A stretch of DNA of 64,000 nt from Stutzerimonas nitrititolerans (GCF_003696285.1 NZ_RFFL01000008.1:124001-188000), one strand, 5' to 3'; numbered from the stretch's first letter, positions 19,023 to 29,021 are shown. The notes: generated by a model not told the origin, from the sequence alone. Numbers and translations are program-made.

Positions 19023-19601
19023 ATGACGCGGGCGCGTCGTGGCGGCTTCACGCTGATCGAGCTGCTGGTGGTGATCGTCATCCTCGGCGGCCTGGTCGGC
19101 CTGGCGGTGCTGTCCGTCGGCAGCAGCCATTCGTCACGTGAAGTACGCGACGAAGCGCAACGGCTCGCCGCGCTGATCACCGTGTTGGCCGACGAAGCCG
19201 TGCTCGATGGCCGCGAATACGGCCTGCTGATCGACGACAAGGGCTATCGGGTGCTGCGCTACGAGGAAGCCAGTGGCCGCTGGCTCGAGGCCGATCGGCG
19301 CGAGGCGCATCGGGTACCGGAGTGGATGCGGCTGCAACTGGAGCTCGATGGCACGCCGCTGCGGCTGGTGACCCCCGTCCGCGAGCGGGACGACCCGGCC
19401 GGCCTGTCCGACGCCCGCGAGCGCGCGCAGCGGCGTGCACCGCCTGAGGAGCCACAACTGCTGATCCTTTCCAGCGGCGAGCTGTCGCCGTTCAGCCTGA
19501 CCCTTGCCGACCGAGGCGCCGAAGGAGTCGCCTGGCGTCTGTCCAGTGACGGTTTCCGCATGCCCGTGGCCGAACCGCTGGAGGGCGCTGATGGTTCATA
19601 G
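19023..19601 (+). CDS. gspH: Minor pseudopilin GspH (XcpU)
   Basis: This 192-residue protein carries a short leader with the cleavage site GG/FTLIELLVVIVILGG. Its C-terminal globular domain matches GspH in length and position. It lies 3 bp after gspG and overlaps gspI by 11 bp. Confidence 0.93.
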   Translation: MTRARRGGFTLIELLVVIVILGGLVGLAVLSVGSSHSSREVRDEAQRLAALITVLADEAVLDGREYGLLIDDKGYRVLRYEEASGRWLEADRREAHRVPEWMRLQLELDGTPLRLVTPVRERDDPAGLSDARERAQRRAPPEEPQLLILSSGELSPFSLTLADRGAEGVAWRLSSDGFRMPVAEPLEGADGS

Positions 19602-19992
19602 CGAGGGCCGTGAAGGTGGCTTCACCCTGCTCGAAGTGCTGGTGGCGCTGGCCATCTTCGCCATCGTCGCGGCCGTGGTGCTGACTGCCGCGGGGCGCAG
19701 TCTGAACAACGCGGCACGCCTGGAAGCGCTGACCCTGGCCGGCTGGATCGCCGACAACCGCCTCACCGAGCTGCAGCTGCAACAGCCCGCGCCGGCCATC
19801 GGACGCGAGACCCGCGAGCTGGAGTATGCCGGTCGCCCGTGGCAGATCCTCAGTGAAGTCCAGGCCAGCGCCGACCCCGGTCTGCTGCGCATCACCGTTT
19901 GGGTGGCCGCCGCCGAGCAGCGCCGTAACGAGGCACAGTTGCAGGAGCGGGCGGTCACCCGCCTGGACGGCTTCGTCGGGGTGGCGCGATGA
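19591..19992 (+). CDS. gspI: Minor pseudopilin GspI (XcpV)
   Basis: The ATG at 19591 gives a 133-residue protein beginning MVHSEGREGG/FTLLEVLVALAIF, a standard pseudopilin leader; a longer upstream frame would place the cleavage site too far inside. GspI forms the pseudopilus tip complex with GspJ and GspK. It overlaps gspH upstream and gspJ downstream (ATGA). Confidence 0.94.
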   Translation: MVHSEGREGGFTLLEVLVALAIFAIVAAVVLTAAGRSLNNAARLEALTLAGWIADNRLTELQLQQPAPAIGRETRELEYAGRPWQILSEVQASADPGLLRITVWVAAAEQRRNEAQLQERAVTRLDGFVGVAR

Positions 19993-20702
19993 GCCGGCGG
20001 CGGGCCCGCGCGGTCGCCGGTTTCACCCTGCTCGAACTGCTGATCGCCATCGCCCTGTTCGCGCTGCTGGGGCTCGGCACTTACCGCATGCTCGAGGCGG
20101 TGCTGCGCAGCGACGAGGCGGTACGCGCCCAGGAACAGGTGCTGCGCGACATCGGCCGCGCCATGTGGGCGCTCGAGCGCGACCTGCAACAGGCCACCCC
20201 GCGGCCCGTGCGTGACGGCTTCGGCGATGAGCAGAATGCGTTCATCGGCCAGTTGTCCGGCGTCGAGGATGAGGTCGCGTTCGAATTGACCCGCAGCGGC
20301 TGGCGCAACCCCACCGGCCTGAACCGGGCGAACCTGCAGCGGGTGCGCTGGCGGCATGCCGGCGATCATCTCGAGCGCCTCTACTGGGTCGTGCTGGACC
20401 GTGATGTCGACAGCGCGCCGCGCGTGCAGCGGGTGCTTGACGGCGTGCTCGAACTGCGGCTGCGCTACCTCGATCAGGAGCGTGCCTGGCATGAGGAATG
20501 GCCGCCGTTCGACCCGGTACGCGGCAACCCCGAGGCGCAGGCGCAGCGCATGCCGCTGGCCGTGGAGCTGACGCTGGTGCATGAGCGCTACGGCACCCTC
20601 ACACGCCTGCTGCGCCTGCCCGATGGGCCGAAGCCGGCGGCGCAGTTCATCCAGCCGGACTCCATGGGCCGGCCCGAGCCGTTCGACGAGGGCAGCCTGT
20701 AA
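19989..20702 (+). CDS. gspJ: Minor pseudopilin GspJ (XcpW)
   Basis: The 237-residue protein has the leader AG/FTLLELLIAIALFALLG followed by the GspJ globular domain (DLQQATPRPVRD, EDEVAFELTRSGWRNP). It is part of the tip complex. The ATG overlaps the gspI stop, and its own stop overlaps the gspK start. Confidence 0.95.
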   Translation: MSRRRARAVAGFTLLELLIAIALFALLGLGTYRMLEAVLRSDEAVRAQEQVLRDIGRAMWALERDLQQATPRPVRDGFGDEQNAFIGQLSGVEDEVAFELTRSGWRNPTGLNRANLQRVRWRHAGDHLERLYWVVLDRDVDSAPRVQRVLDGVLELRLRYLDQERAWHEEWPPFDPVRGNPEAQAQRMPLAVELTLVHERYGTLTRLLRLPDGPKPAAQFIQPDSMGRPEPFDEGSL

Positions 20703-21682
20703 TGAAGGCGCAGCGTGGTGTTGCGCTGATCACGGTGCTGCTCGTGGTAGCGGTCGTCACGGTCGTTTGCGCCAGCATGATCGCCCGCCAGCAACTCTCG
20801 ATCCGCGCCACCTCCAACCAGCTGCAGGCTCGTCAGGCCTGGCACTACGCGCTGGGCGGCGAGGCGCTGGCGCAGTCGATCCTGCGCCGCGACCTGCGCG
20901 CCACCCGCGAGAGCGGCGCGGCGCAGGCCCCCGTCGACCACCTGTTCGAACCCTGGGCACTGCCGCAGCCGGCGTTCGAGATCGAGCAGGGACGCATCCA
21001 GATTCGTATCGAGGACCTGGCCGGGCGCTTCAACCTCAACAGCCTGGTGCAGAACCAGCAGCCCAACGCCGCCGCCCAGGCGCAGTTCCGCCGCCTGTTG
21101 CTGCGTCTGGACATCACCGAACCCTACGCCGAGCGGCTGGTGGACTGGCTCGACGCCGACCAGCAGCCCAGCGGCGAGCAGGGCGCCGAGGACAATGCCT
21201 ATCTGCTGCTCGACCCGCCGTACCGCACCGCCGGCCGGAGCCTGGGCGACCTGTCCGAATTGCGTCTGCTGCTCGACATGCGCGAGGAAGATTTCCAGCG
21301 CCTGGCGCCCTACGTCAGCGCCCTGCCGGCGGATGTGCCGCTGAACGTCAATACCGCCAGCGCATTGGTGCTCTCCACCCTGAGCGACAACCTCAGCCTG
21401 AGCATCGGCCAGGCGATGGTGCAGGCGCGGGGGGGCGGCGGCTTTCGGGAAATCGCCACGTTTCTGGCGCAGCCGGCCATGAGCGGCATCGACCTGAAGG
21501 GCACCAGCCTGGCCGTCAGCAGTCAGTATTTCCAGGCGGTCAGCGATGTGCGCCTGGGCGACCGGCGCCTGGCGCTGGTCAGCCTGCTGCAGCGCGAGGA
21601 CGACGGTGAAGTCCGGGTGTTGCAGCGCAACCTGGGGCAGCCCGCACGGCTGCTCCGCCCATCCGACGAGGGAGAACGATAG
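20702..21682 (+). CDS. gspK: Minor pseudopilin GspK (XcpX)
   Basis: The 326-residue protein is the largest pseudopilin and caps the tip. Its leader QRG/VALITVLLVVAVVT lacks the +5 glutamate, as is normal for GspK. The large helical domain includes RFNLNSLVQNQQPN and LPADVPLNVNTASA. Confidence 0.95.
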   Translation: MKAQRGVALITVLLVVAVVTVVCASMIARQQLSIRATSNQLQARQAWHYALGGEALAQSILRRDLRATRESGAAQAPVDHLFEPWALPQPAFEIEQGRIQIRIEDLAGRFNLNSLVQNQQPNAAAQAQFRRLLLRLDITEPYAERLVDWLDADQQPSGEQGAEDNAYLLLDPPYRTAGRSLGDLSELRLLLDMREEDFQRLAPYVSALPADVPLNVNTASALVLSTLSDNLSLSIGQAMVQARGGGGFREIATFLAQPAMSGIDLKGTSLAVSSQYFQAVSDVRLGDRRLALVSLLQREDDGEVRVLQRNLGQPARLLRPSDEGER

Positions 21683-21685
21683 CCG

Positions 21686-22828
21686 ATGGACTGCCTGTTC
21701 CTGCCAGCCGAGAGCGGTACCCGGCTGGATGCCACGACCGAGGTCTACTGGCTGCCGCGCGAGGGTAGCGGGGCCTGGCTGCCGCTGGGTGACTGCGCGG
21801 CGCAGGCCGCAGCGCCTGTAACCCTGGTGTTGCCGGCCGATGCCTGCAGCTACTTCGCGGTCAACCTGCCGACGCGCAAGGCGCGCTGGATCAGCCAGGC
21901 GCTGGCCTACGCCGTGGAGGAGCTGCTGGCGGAAAACGTCGATGAGCTGCACCTGACCCATGGCGAAGCCCTGGCGGACGGCCGTCGGCGGGTCATCGCG
22001 ATTCGCCGGCAGACCCTCGCCGATTGGTTGGAAGACCTGGATGCCCTGGGCCTGAACATCGTCGCCATCCACGTCGATGCCGACCTGCTGCCGCGCGAAG
22101 ACACTCAACTGCTGTTCATCGGTGAACGCGCGCTGCTGGGCGGCAGCCCCGAGGCGCGCTTGGCGTTCGCCAGCGCACAGTGGCCGCAACTGGCCGCACA
22201 ATGCCCGCCGCCCGTCCACGCCAGGGGATCGCTGGCAGAGCCGCCTGCGCCGCTGGACGACTACCAGCAGCTGGACGATCCCTATCGGTTCCTGGCCGCC
22301 GGGCGTAGCGCGGCCCTCGACCTGGCCCAGGGCGATTTCGCCGTACGTGCGGCGGGTGAGGGCCTAGGGCGCTGGAAGCCGCTGTTCGTGGTGATCGGCC
22401 TGGTGCTGCTGGTGCAGCTGGGGTTCAACCTGGCGCAGTCCTGGTATCTGGAGCGCCAGGCCGAGCAGTACGCCGAGGCCAGCCGTGCGCTCTACACCGA
22501 GCTTTTCCCCGAGGACGTACGCATCGTCAACCTGCGCGCGCAGTTCGACGGGCACATCGGCCAGGGTGGCGCGGCGTCGGCGCAATTCATGCGCCTGCTC
22601 GACGAGGTGGCGCGGGTGATGGCCGAAGGGCTGCCGATCACCATCGACCAGCTCGAATACATCGATGCGCGTGGCGACCTGGCGCTGCAGGTGCGCGCCT
22701 ATGATTTCGCCGCGTTGGAACAACTGCGCCAGCGCCTGGGCGAGACCGGCCTGGGCGTGGAGCTGGGCTCGGCGAGCCGTGACGGCGATGCCGTCAGCGC
22801 CCGCATCCTGATCGGAGGTCGCGCATGA
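21686..22828 (+). CDS. gspL: Type II secretion protein GspL (XcpY)
   Basis: This 380-residue bitopic protein has an actin-like cytoplasmic domain (residues about 1-225), one membrane helix near 231-250 (LFVVIGLVLLVQLGFNLAQ) and a periplasmic ferredoxin-like domain. It links GspE to GspF and GspM at the inner membrane. It overlaps gspM by 4 bp. Confidence 0.94.
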   Translation: MDCLFLPAESGTRLDATTEVYWLPREGSGAWLPLGDCAAQAAAPVTLVLPADACSYFAVNLPTRKARWISQALAYAVEELLAENVDELHLTHGEALADGRRRVIAIRRQTLADWLEDLDALGLNIVAIHVDADLLPREDTQLLFIGERALLGGSPEARLAFASAQWPQLAAQCPPPVHARGSLAEPPAPLDDYQQLDDPYRFLAAGRSAALDLAQGDFAVRAAGEGLGRWKPLFVVIGLVLLVQLGFNLAQSWYLERQAEQYAEASRALYTELFPEDVRIVNLRAQFDGHIGQGGAASAQFMRLLDEVARVMAEGLPITIDQLEYIDARGDLALQVRAYDFAALEQLRQRLGETGLGVELGSASRDGDAVSARILIGGRA

Positions 22829-23337
22829 AGCTCGCCCAGCAACTCACCGTCCGCCTGACCGAATCGCCTTGGTGGCAACGCTGGCAGCGCCTGGAGCCGC
22901 GCGAACGCCTTTCGCTGAGCCTGCTGGCCGCCTTTCTCCTGGTCACGCTGTGCTACCTGCTGCTCTGGCAGCCGGCGCAGCAGCGCGTCGGCGAAGCGCG
23001 TGCCTGGCTCCAGCAGGAACGTGAACTCTACAGCTACCTGCAGCAGAACACCGAACTGGCCCGGCAGATGTCGCGCAGCAACGTCGTGACGCTGGCACCG
23101 GAGCAGTTGCAAGGCCTGGTGACCCAGAGCGCGCAACAGCAGGGCCTGATGATCGAGAGCTTCGACAATAGCAACGACGGCAATCTGCAGGTGTCGCTAC
23201 CCGCTGCCTCCTACGCGGTCCTGTTGCGCTGGTTCGACGAATTGCAGGCCGCGGGTGCCGGCCTGGCCGAGGTCAGCCTCAGCCGGGTCGGTGAAGGTTT
23301 GGTCGACGCCCGGGTGACCTTTCGCGCCAACGGTTGA
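22825..23337 (+). CDS. gspM: Type II secretion protein GspM (XcpZ)
   Basis: The 170-residue protein has a short cytoplasmic N-terminus, one membrane helix (LSLSLLAAFLLVTLCYLLLW, about residues 30-50) and a periplasmic domain. It pairs with GspL. It is the last gene of the operon; no gspN or prepilin peptidase gene follows, because the next gene is convergent. Confidence 0.93.
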   Translation: MKLAQQLTVRLTESPWWQRWQRLEPRERLSLSLLAAFLLVTLCYLLLWQPAQQRVGEARAWLQQERELYSYLQQNTELARQMSRSNVVTLAPEQLQGLVTQSAQQQGLMIESFDNSNDGNLQVSLPAASYAVLLRWFDELQAAGAGLAEVSLSRVGEGLVDARVTFRANG

Positions 23338-23375
23338 AACGGCATCCGGTCCACAACGCTGCGGCGGGCTGCGGT

Positions 23376-24779
23376 TCAGGCGGCGGGCTGGATCTGCAGC
23401 GCCAGCGCGCGCAAGGCCGCCTCGGCTTCGAGCACCTTTTCTACGGCACTCTCGGCCTTCTCGCGGCTGAGGCCCAGGCGGTCGTAAAGGCTTTGGGGCA
23501 CCTCGCTGCGTGGGCCGGAACCGATTCCGCGGTTGCGTAGCAACTGGGTGGCCAGGCACACCAGGTTGGCATGGCTGGCATGCTCACCCCGGTAGTTCGG
23601 GTCGTGCTGGAAGCGCAGGGCGGTGGACAGTTCTTCCGGCATGCCCCAGTAACGCATCAGCCAGGCGCCGATCTGTTCGCGGGTGATGCCCAGCAGATGA
23701 TGTTCGACCTGGCTGTGCGTCAGGTGCGGATTGACCTCCAGATGACGGCAGATCAGCGAGAAATGCGGCGGAAAGACATGCGCCAGCACCAGGTAGCCGA
23801 AATTGTGCAGCAGCCCGGCGAGATAGCAGATGCCTGCCTCGGGGCGCTGCGCACGGGGAATGGCGCGGTTAAGGCCTTCGATCACCGCGGCGGTGTAGAT
23901 CGCCTGCTGCCAGTAGGGCGTGGCGTGCTGGGGATGGTCCTTGGGCAGGCTCAGGCTCTTGCCGAGGGCGAGACCGAGGGCGAGATTGATCACCAGGTCG
24001 AAGCCCAACACCCGCACGATGGCATCTTCCACCGAGCGGATCTTGCCGGGCGCCGCGTAGTAGGGCGAGGCCGCCCAGCTGACCACCTGGGCGGCCAGTG
24101 CCGGATCGGTTTCCACCACGCCGGTGATGTCGTCCACGGTGGCATCGGGGCTGACGCGCAGCTTGATGACCTTCTGCGCGGTCTGCGCCAGCGGCGGGAT
24201 CTCGATGGTGGCTTCCAGGCGCTGCTGGATGCGGCGGGTGGTGAAGGTCTGCACCGCCTGGGTGATTTCCTGAGGGTCGTCGTCGGGGCGGGCCAGGTTT
24301 GGCTGGATGTCCTTCAGGGGTGCGGCGAAGCAGCCGGCACTGGCCTTGCCCAGCAGCGCCCGGAAGTGCGCCGCGTCGAGCTTCAGCAGCACGCCGGGCT
24401 GCCCGGATTCGAGCAGCAGGCTGGGCTGTTCCAGCAGGCATTCTTCATACAGGCACGGCGAGCTGGTCAGCGGCGGCAGGCCGGGCAGTATCTGCAGGTT
24501 GTGCTTGTCGAGCATGCGCGACAGCCGCTCGGGCGTCACGGCCACCAGGTGGCGGTCGGTCAGTTCGGCCAGGCGCGGCAGGTCCAGCAGATGGTCACGG
24601 GGAAAGAGCACCAGCAACGCGCCGGCGGCGTCTTCGAGCAATATCGCCTGGACCCGGCTTGCCGGGGCGAGTTCGGGCGTGTCCTGGCAGGTCTCGTAGG
24701 GCAGTTCGAGCTTTTGCAGCAACTGCGCGATCAGAGGAGGGATGCTTGGCTGAGTCTCGGTTTCTACAGCGGCGTTCAT
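23376..24779 (-). CDS. HDOD domain protein with N-terminal YbaK-like region
   Basis: The 467-residue protein has an HDOD signalling domain in its C-terminal half (IEIPPLAQTAQKVIKLRVSPDATVDDI, then AGICYLAGLLHNFGYLVLAHVFPP). Its N-terminal region (QAILLEDAAGALLVLFPRDHLLDLPRL) resembles YbaK/aminoacyl-tRNA-deacylase-like domains. HDOD proteins act in signalling, often for motility or stress, without hydrolase activity. The ATG at 24779 is preferred over an upstream frame without conserved content. It follows recG and oxyR on the same strand. Confidence 0.85.
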   Translation of the reverse strand: MNAAVETETQPSIPPLIAQLLQKLELPYETCQDTPELAPASRVQAILLEDAAGALLVLFPRDHLLDLPRLAELTDRHLVAVTPERLSRMLDKHNLQILPGLPPLTSSPCLYEECLLEQPSLLLESGQPGVLLKLDAAHFRALLGKASAGCFAAPLKDIQPNLARPDDDPQEITQAVQTFTTRRIQQRLEATIEIPPLAQTAQKVIKLRVSPDATVDDITGVVETDPALAAQVVSWAASPYYAAPGKIRSVEDAIVRVLGFDLVINLALGLALGKSLSLPKDHPQHATPYWQQAIYTAAVIEGLNRAIPRAQRPEAGICYLAGLLHNFGYLVLAHVFPPHFSLICRHLEVNPHLTHSQVEHHLLGITREQIGAWLMRYWGMPEELSTALRFQHDPNYRGEHASHANLVCLATQLLRNRGIGSGPRSEVPQSLYDRLGLSREKAESAVEKVLEAEAALRALALQIQPAA

Positions 24780-24852
24780 TGGCGTGACCCGTCTTATTCC
24801 TTGCGCGCAGTATAGCCTCAGCTCTGGTGGGGTTTGTTTTTGCTGACGAGCG

Positions 24853-26925
24853 TCAGACCTGGCCGTACTGCTGGCCGTGGCGCAGCCAGCGCTCCAGCAG
24901 CGGGCTGACATGCTGGGGCCAGCGTTCCAGCAGTGCCTGGGCGGCATCGCGCACGGCCGGCAGCAGGTCGGCGTCGCGCATCAGGTCGGCCACCTTGAAT
25001 TGCAGCAGTCCGGTCTGGCGGGTGCCGAGCATTTCGCCGGGGCCACGCAGTTCCAGGTCCTTCTCGGCGATGACGAAGCCGTCGTTGGTGTCGCGCATGA
25101 TCGCCAGGCGCTGGCGGCCGATCTGTGACAGCGGCGGGTGATAGAGCAGCACGCAGTGGCTGGCGGCGCTGCCGCGGCCGACCCGTCCGCGCAATTGGTG
25201 CAGCTGGGCCAGGCCCAGGCGCTCGGGGTTCTCGATGATCATCAGGCTGGCGTTGGGCACGTCGACACCGACTTCGATCACCGTGGTGGCGACCAGCAGT
25301 TGCAGCCGGCCTTCCTTGAACTCCAGCATCACCGCGGCCTTCTCCGCCGGCTTCATGCGGCCGTGGATCAGGCCGACGTTGAGCCCGCCGAGCGCTGCCG
25401 AGAGGTCTTCGAAGGTGGTTTCGGCGGCCTGGCAGGTGAGCTCCTCGGATTCCTCGATCAGGGTGCAGACCCAGTAGGCCTGGCGCCCTTCGTTGCAGGC
25501 GGCGCGCACTCGCTCGATGACTTCCAGGCGGCGGCTGTCGGCGATTACCAGGGTGTTGACCGGCGTGCGTCCCGGCGGTAGCTCGTCGAGGATCGAGGTG
25601 TCCAGATCGGCGTAGGCGCTCATCGCCAGCGTGCGCGGGATGGGCGTGGCGGTCATGATCAGCTGGTGCGGGCAGAGCCGGCCGTCGATGCCTTTCTGCC
25701 GCAGTGCCAGGCGCTGCTGTACGCCGAAACGATGCTGCTCGTCGATGATCACCAGCGCCAGGCGCTTGAATTGCACTTCGTCCTGGAACAGCGCGTGGGT
25801 GCCGACCACCATCGGGCAGCCGCCGGCGATACGTTCCAGCGCGGCGGTACGGGCCTTGCCCTTGAGCTTGCCGGCCAGCCAGGCGACTTCGATGCCCAGC
25901 GGTTCGAGCCATTTGCAGAAGGTGATGAAGTGCTGCTCGGCGAGAATCTCGGTGGGTGCCATCAGCGCCACCTGATAGCCGGCCTCCAGCGCCTGCAGCG
26001 CGGCCAGCGCGGCGACCACCGTCTTGCCGGCGCCGACATCGCCCTGCACCAGGCGCAGCATGGGTTCGGGCTGGGCCAGGTCGTAGGCGATCTCAGCACC
26101 GACCCGCTGCTGTGCGCCGGTGGGCTGGAAGCCCAGATTATTCAGATAGCGCTGCGGCAGCGTGCGCGCCGACGGCAGCTGCGGTGCCTGCTGGGCACGC
26201 ACGCTCTCGCGCAGGCGCTGCAGCGACAGCTGATGGGTGAGCAGTTCTTCGAAGGCCAGGCGATGCTGCGCCCAGTGACGGCCTTCGGCGAGTTCGTCCA
26301 GATCGGCATCCGGCGGCGGACGGTGCAGGTAGCGGATCGCCTCGTCCAGCGCGCCCAGCTGATAGTCGCGGCTCAGCTCTTCCGGCAGCCAGTCCGGCAG
26401 GCTGTGCGGGCCGAGCCTTGCCAGCGTCTGCTGGGTGAGCTGGCGCAGGCGCTGCTGGGTCAGGCCTTCGGTGGTGGGGTAGATGGGCGTCAGGGTCTGC
26501 TCGACCGGCGCCGGCTCGCTGTTCAGGGCACGGTATTCGGGGTGGTAGATTTCCAGCCCCGAGGCGCCCGGGCGGGCTTCGCCGAAGCAGCGCAGCTGGG
26601 TGCCGCGCTTGAGCGCTTCCTTCTGTGCATTGCTGAAGTGGTAGAAGCGCAGGCTGAGCGTGCCGCTGCCATCCTGCAGGCGCACCAGCAGGCTGCGCCG
26701 GCGGCCCATGACCACGTCGGCGCCGACCACCATGCCTTCGATCACGGCATCCTGACCGGGACGCAGTGCGCCGATGGGCACCACGCGGGTGCGATCCTGG
26801 TAGCGCAGCGGCAGGTGGAAGAGCACGTCCTGCAGGGTTTCCAGGCCAACCCGGGCAAGCTTCTCGGCCAGCGCGGCGCCAACGCCCTTGAGCGCGGTAA
26901 CCGGAACCGCGGCCAGCTCGCTCAT
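24853..26925 (-). CDS. recG: ATP-dependent DNA helicase RecG
   Basis: RecG (690 aa) remodels stalled forks and Holliday junctions. It has the N-terminal wedge/OB domain (ALRPGQDAVIEGMVVGADVVMGRR), Walker A GDVGAGKTVVA, the DEQHRFGVQQR box, motif III TATPIPRTLAMSAYADLD and the C-terminal QLRGRVGRG motif. It lies 3 bp after oxyR. Confidence 0.98.
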   Translation of the reverse strand: MSELAAVPVTALKGVGAALAEKLARVGLETLQDVLFHLPLRYQDRTRVVPIGALRPGQDAVIEGMVVGADVVMGRRRSLLVRLQDGSGTLSLRFYHFSNAQKEALKRGTQLRCFGEARPGASGLEIYHPEYRALNSEPAPVEQTLTPIYPTTEGLTQQRLRQLTQQTLARLGPHSLPDWLPEELSRDYQLGALDEAIRYLHRPPPDADLDELAEGRHWAQHRLAFEELLTHQLSLQRLRESVRAQQAPQLPSARTLPQRYLNNLGFQPTGAQQRVGAEIAYDLAQPEPMLRLVQGDVGAGKTVVAALAALQALEAGYQVALMAPTEILAEQHFITFCKWLEPLGIEVAWLAGKLKGKARTAALERIAGGCPMVVGTHALFQDEVQFKRLALVIIDEQHRFGVQQRLALRQKGIDGRLCPHQLIMTATPIPRTLAMSAYADLDTSILDELPPGRTPVNTLVIADSRRLEVIERVRAACNEGRQAYWVCTLIEESEELTCQAAETTFEDLSAALGGLNVGLIHGRMKPAEKAAVMLEFKEGRLQLLVATTVIEVGVDVPNASLMIIENPERLGLAQLHQLRGRVGRGSAASHCVLLYHPPLSQIGRQRLAIMRDTNDGFVIAEKDLELRGPGEMLGTRQTGLLQFKVADLMRDADLLPAVRDAAQALLERWPQHVSPLLERWLRHGQQYGQV

Positions 26926-26928
26926 GCG

Positions 26929-27849
26929 TCAGTCTTTCATGGCCGGGGGTTTGCCCACCGAGCACAGGCGGATGGAGTCGGCCAGCACTTCGATGGCCTT
27001 CGGCCGCGGGAAACTGGCGCGCCAGGCGATGGCCACGGTACGGAACGGAACCGGCGGCGTCAGCGGGCGAACCTCCAGGACGCCGGGGGTGTAGTGATGG
27101 CTCTCCACCGCCGAGAGCGGCAGGATCGACACGCCCAGGCCCGAGGCGACCATGTGGCGGATGGTTTCCAGTGAGCTGGACTCGACCGTGGTGTGGCTCG
27201 GCGCCTCGCCCTTGCGCGTGGTCGGGCAGGCTTCGAGCACCTGGTCGCGGAAGCAGTGGCCTTCGCCGAGCAGCAGCAGGCTCTTGTCGTTGAGCATCTC
27301 GCTGTCGATGGTTTCTTTTTTGGCCCAGGGGTGCTCGGCGGGCATCAGTACGTAGAAGGGCTCGTCGTAGAGCGGCTTGGTCAGCACGTCGGCTTCCTGG
27401 AAGGGCAGCGCGATGATGATCGCGTCCAGCTCGCCGGTGCGCAGCTTGTCGCGCAGCACATGGGTGAAGTTCTCTTCGATGTACAGCGGCATGTCCGGCG
27501 CCACGCGATGCAGCTGCGGGATCAGGTGCGGAAACATGTAGGGACCGACGGTATAGATGGCGCCGACCTTGAGCGGTGCGGCCAGCTGGTTCTTGCCCAC
27601 CTGGGCCAGCTCGCGGATGCTCTGCGCCTGCTCCAGCACCTTCTGCGCCTGGGTGACGATGCCTTCGCCCACCGGCGTCAGGCGCACTGCGCTCTTGGTG
27701 CGCTCGAAGATCAGCACGCCGAGCTCATCCTCGAGCTTCTTCACGCCCACCGAGAGCGTCGGCTGGCTGACGTGGCAGCGCTCGGCGGCGCGGCCAAAGT
27801 GCTGTTCCTGGGCGAGCGTGACGATATAGCGCAGTTCGGTCAGAGTCAT
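26929..27849 (-). CDS. oxyR: Hydrogen peroxide-inducible activator OxyR
   Basis: The 306-residue LysR-type regulator has its HTH at residues about 16-40 (FGRAAERCHVSQPTLSVGVKKLE). The redox pair is Cys199 and Cys208 in GEGHCFRDQVLEAC, at the same numbers as the E. coli protein, so peroxide sensing by disulfide formation is well supported. It is co-oriented with recG, a linkage common in Pseudomonas. Confidence 0.97.
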   Translation of the reverse strand: MTLTELRYIVTLAQEQHFGRAAERCHVSQPTLSVGVKKLEDELGVLIFERTKSAVRLTPVGEGIVTQAQKVLEQAQSIRELAQVGKNQLAAPLKVGAIYTVGPYMFPHLIPQLHRVAPDMPLYIEENFTHVLRDKLRTGELDAIIIALPFQEADVLTKPLYDEPFYVLMPAEHPWAKKETIDSEMLNDKSLLLLGEGHCFRDQVLEACPTTRKGEAPSHTTVESSSLETIRHMVASGLGVSILPLSAVESHHYTPGVLEVRPLTPPVPFRTVAIAWRASFPRPKAIEVLADSIRLCSVGKPPAMKD

Positions 27850-28014
27850 AGCGAGTATCCATCAGAGTGCGGGCTAGCATAGCCTTTGCTCGTCTGCGAA
27901 CCAACCGGCAGCGCTTTCGTTACCGCATCTTGCCTCCGCCCGGCCGATCGTGGCGGTTGTACACTTCGAACATGCGGTCCGATTGGGCGGTCTGCAGGTT
28001 AAGGAGTAACCGTC

Positions 28015-28875
28015 ATGAATAATCGTCCCTCGGTCTTGATCGCCGGCTGCGGCGACGTCGGCAGTCGTTTTGGCCTGCAGATGAGCCGGGCTGGCTGGAC
28101 GGTATACGGTCTGCGCCGCGAGGCGGCGGGATTGCCGGTGCCGATCCTGCCGGTGGCGGGCGACCTGCTGGTCGGCCAGTGCCCGCGCAACTGGCCGAAT
28201 GCCGAACTGAGCTATCTGGTCTATGCCGCCTCGGCCAGCCAGCATGACGAGCCGGGCTACCGTCAGGCGTATGTCGAGGGGCTGCGCAATGTGCTGGGCT
28301 GGCTCGAGCAGCGCGGACAACGGCCGAAGCGCCTGCTGTTCCTGTCCAGTACCGGTGTCTATGGCCAGAACCAGGGCGAGTGGATCGACGAAACCTCGCC
28401 CACCGAGCCGAACGGTTTCACCGGCCAGGTGATGCTGGAGGCCGAGCGTCTGGCCCTGAACAGCGGCTTGCCGGCCACCCTGGTGCGCATGGGCGGCCTC
28501 TACGATCCCGCCAGGCCCTGGCTGCAGAACCAGATACGCGCCGGACTGCGCGTCGACCGCGAGCCGCCGCAGTACAGCAACCGTATCCACCGCGACGATG
28601 CGGCCGGCCTGCTGGCCTTCCTGCTGCAGGCGGACCTGCGTGGCGTGGCGCTGGATGATTGCTACCTGGGCGTGGACAACGACCCGGCGCCGCTGCACGA
28701 GGTGGTCGACTGGCTGCGCGAACGGCTGGGCGTGACGCACTGGGCCGAACAGTCCATGACCCGCCGCGCCGGCAGCAAGCGTTGCAGCAACGGGCGGGCC
28801 AGGGCGCTGGGCTGGGCGCCGAAGTATCCCAGCTACCGCGACGGCTATGCGCGGGTAGCGCTGGAGCGGCGCTGA
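28015..28875 (+). CDS. SDR family NAD(P)-dependent epimerase/reductase
   Basis: The 286-residue protein has a Rossmann fold with GCGDVGSRFG near the N-terminus and the extended-SDR features LLFLSSTGVYG and NRIHRDDAAGLL. The usual YxxxK active site is not evident, as in YeeZ-type proteins, so catalysis is uncertain. A strong TAAGGAG ribosome site lies 8 nt before the ATG. It is divergent from oxyR. Confidence 0.8.
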   Translation: MNNRPSVLIAGCGDVGSRFGLQMSRAGWTVYGLRREAAGLPVPILPVAGDLLVGQCPRNWPNAELSYLVYAASASQHDEPGYRQAYVEGLRNVLGWLEQRGQRPKRLLFLSSTGVYGQNQGEWIDETSPTEPNGFTGQVMLEAERLALNSGLPATLVRMGGLYDPARPWLQNQIRAGLRVDREPPQYSNRIHRDDAAGLLAFLLQADLRGVALDDCYLGVDNDPAPLHEVVDWLRERLGVTHWAEQSMTRRAGSKRCSNGRARALGWAPKYPSYRDGYARVALERR

Positions 28876-29021
28876 AGCAGATGCAGCCCGTCGGCAGGCA
28901 GGCAACTATGGTGTGGCGCTGCTTACTAAAAATCTGACAGCAGCGCCGACCGGCACAGGAGCAGCGAGGCAGAGGGAGCACACCAGGCGGCGTTTCCGGA
29001 CACCCGACCAGGAGATTCCCC

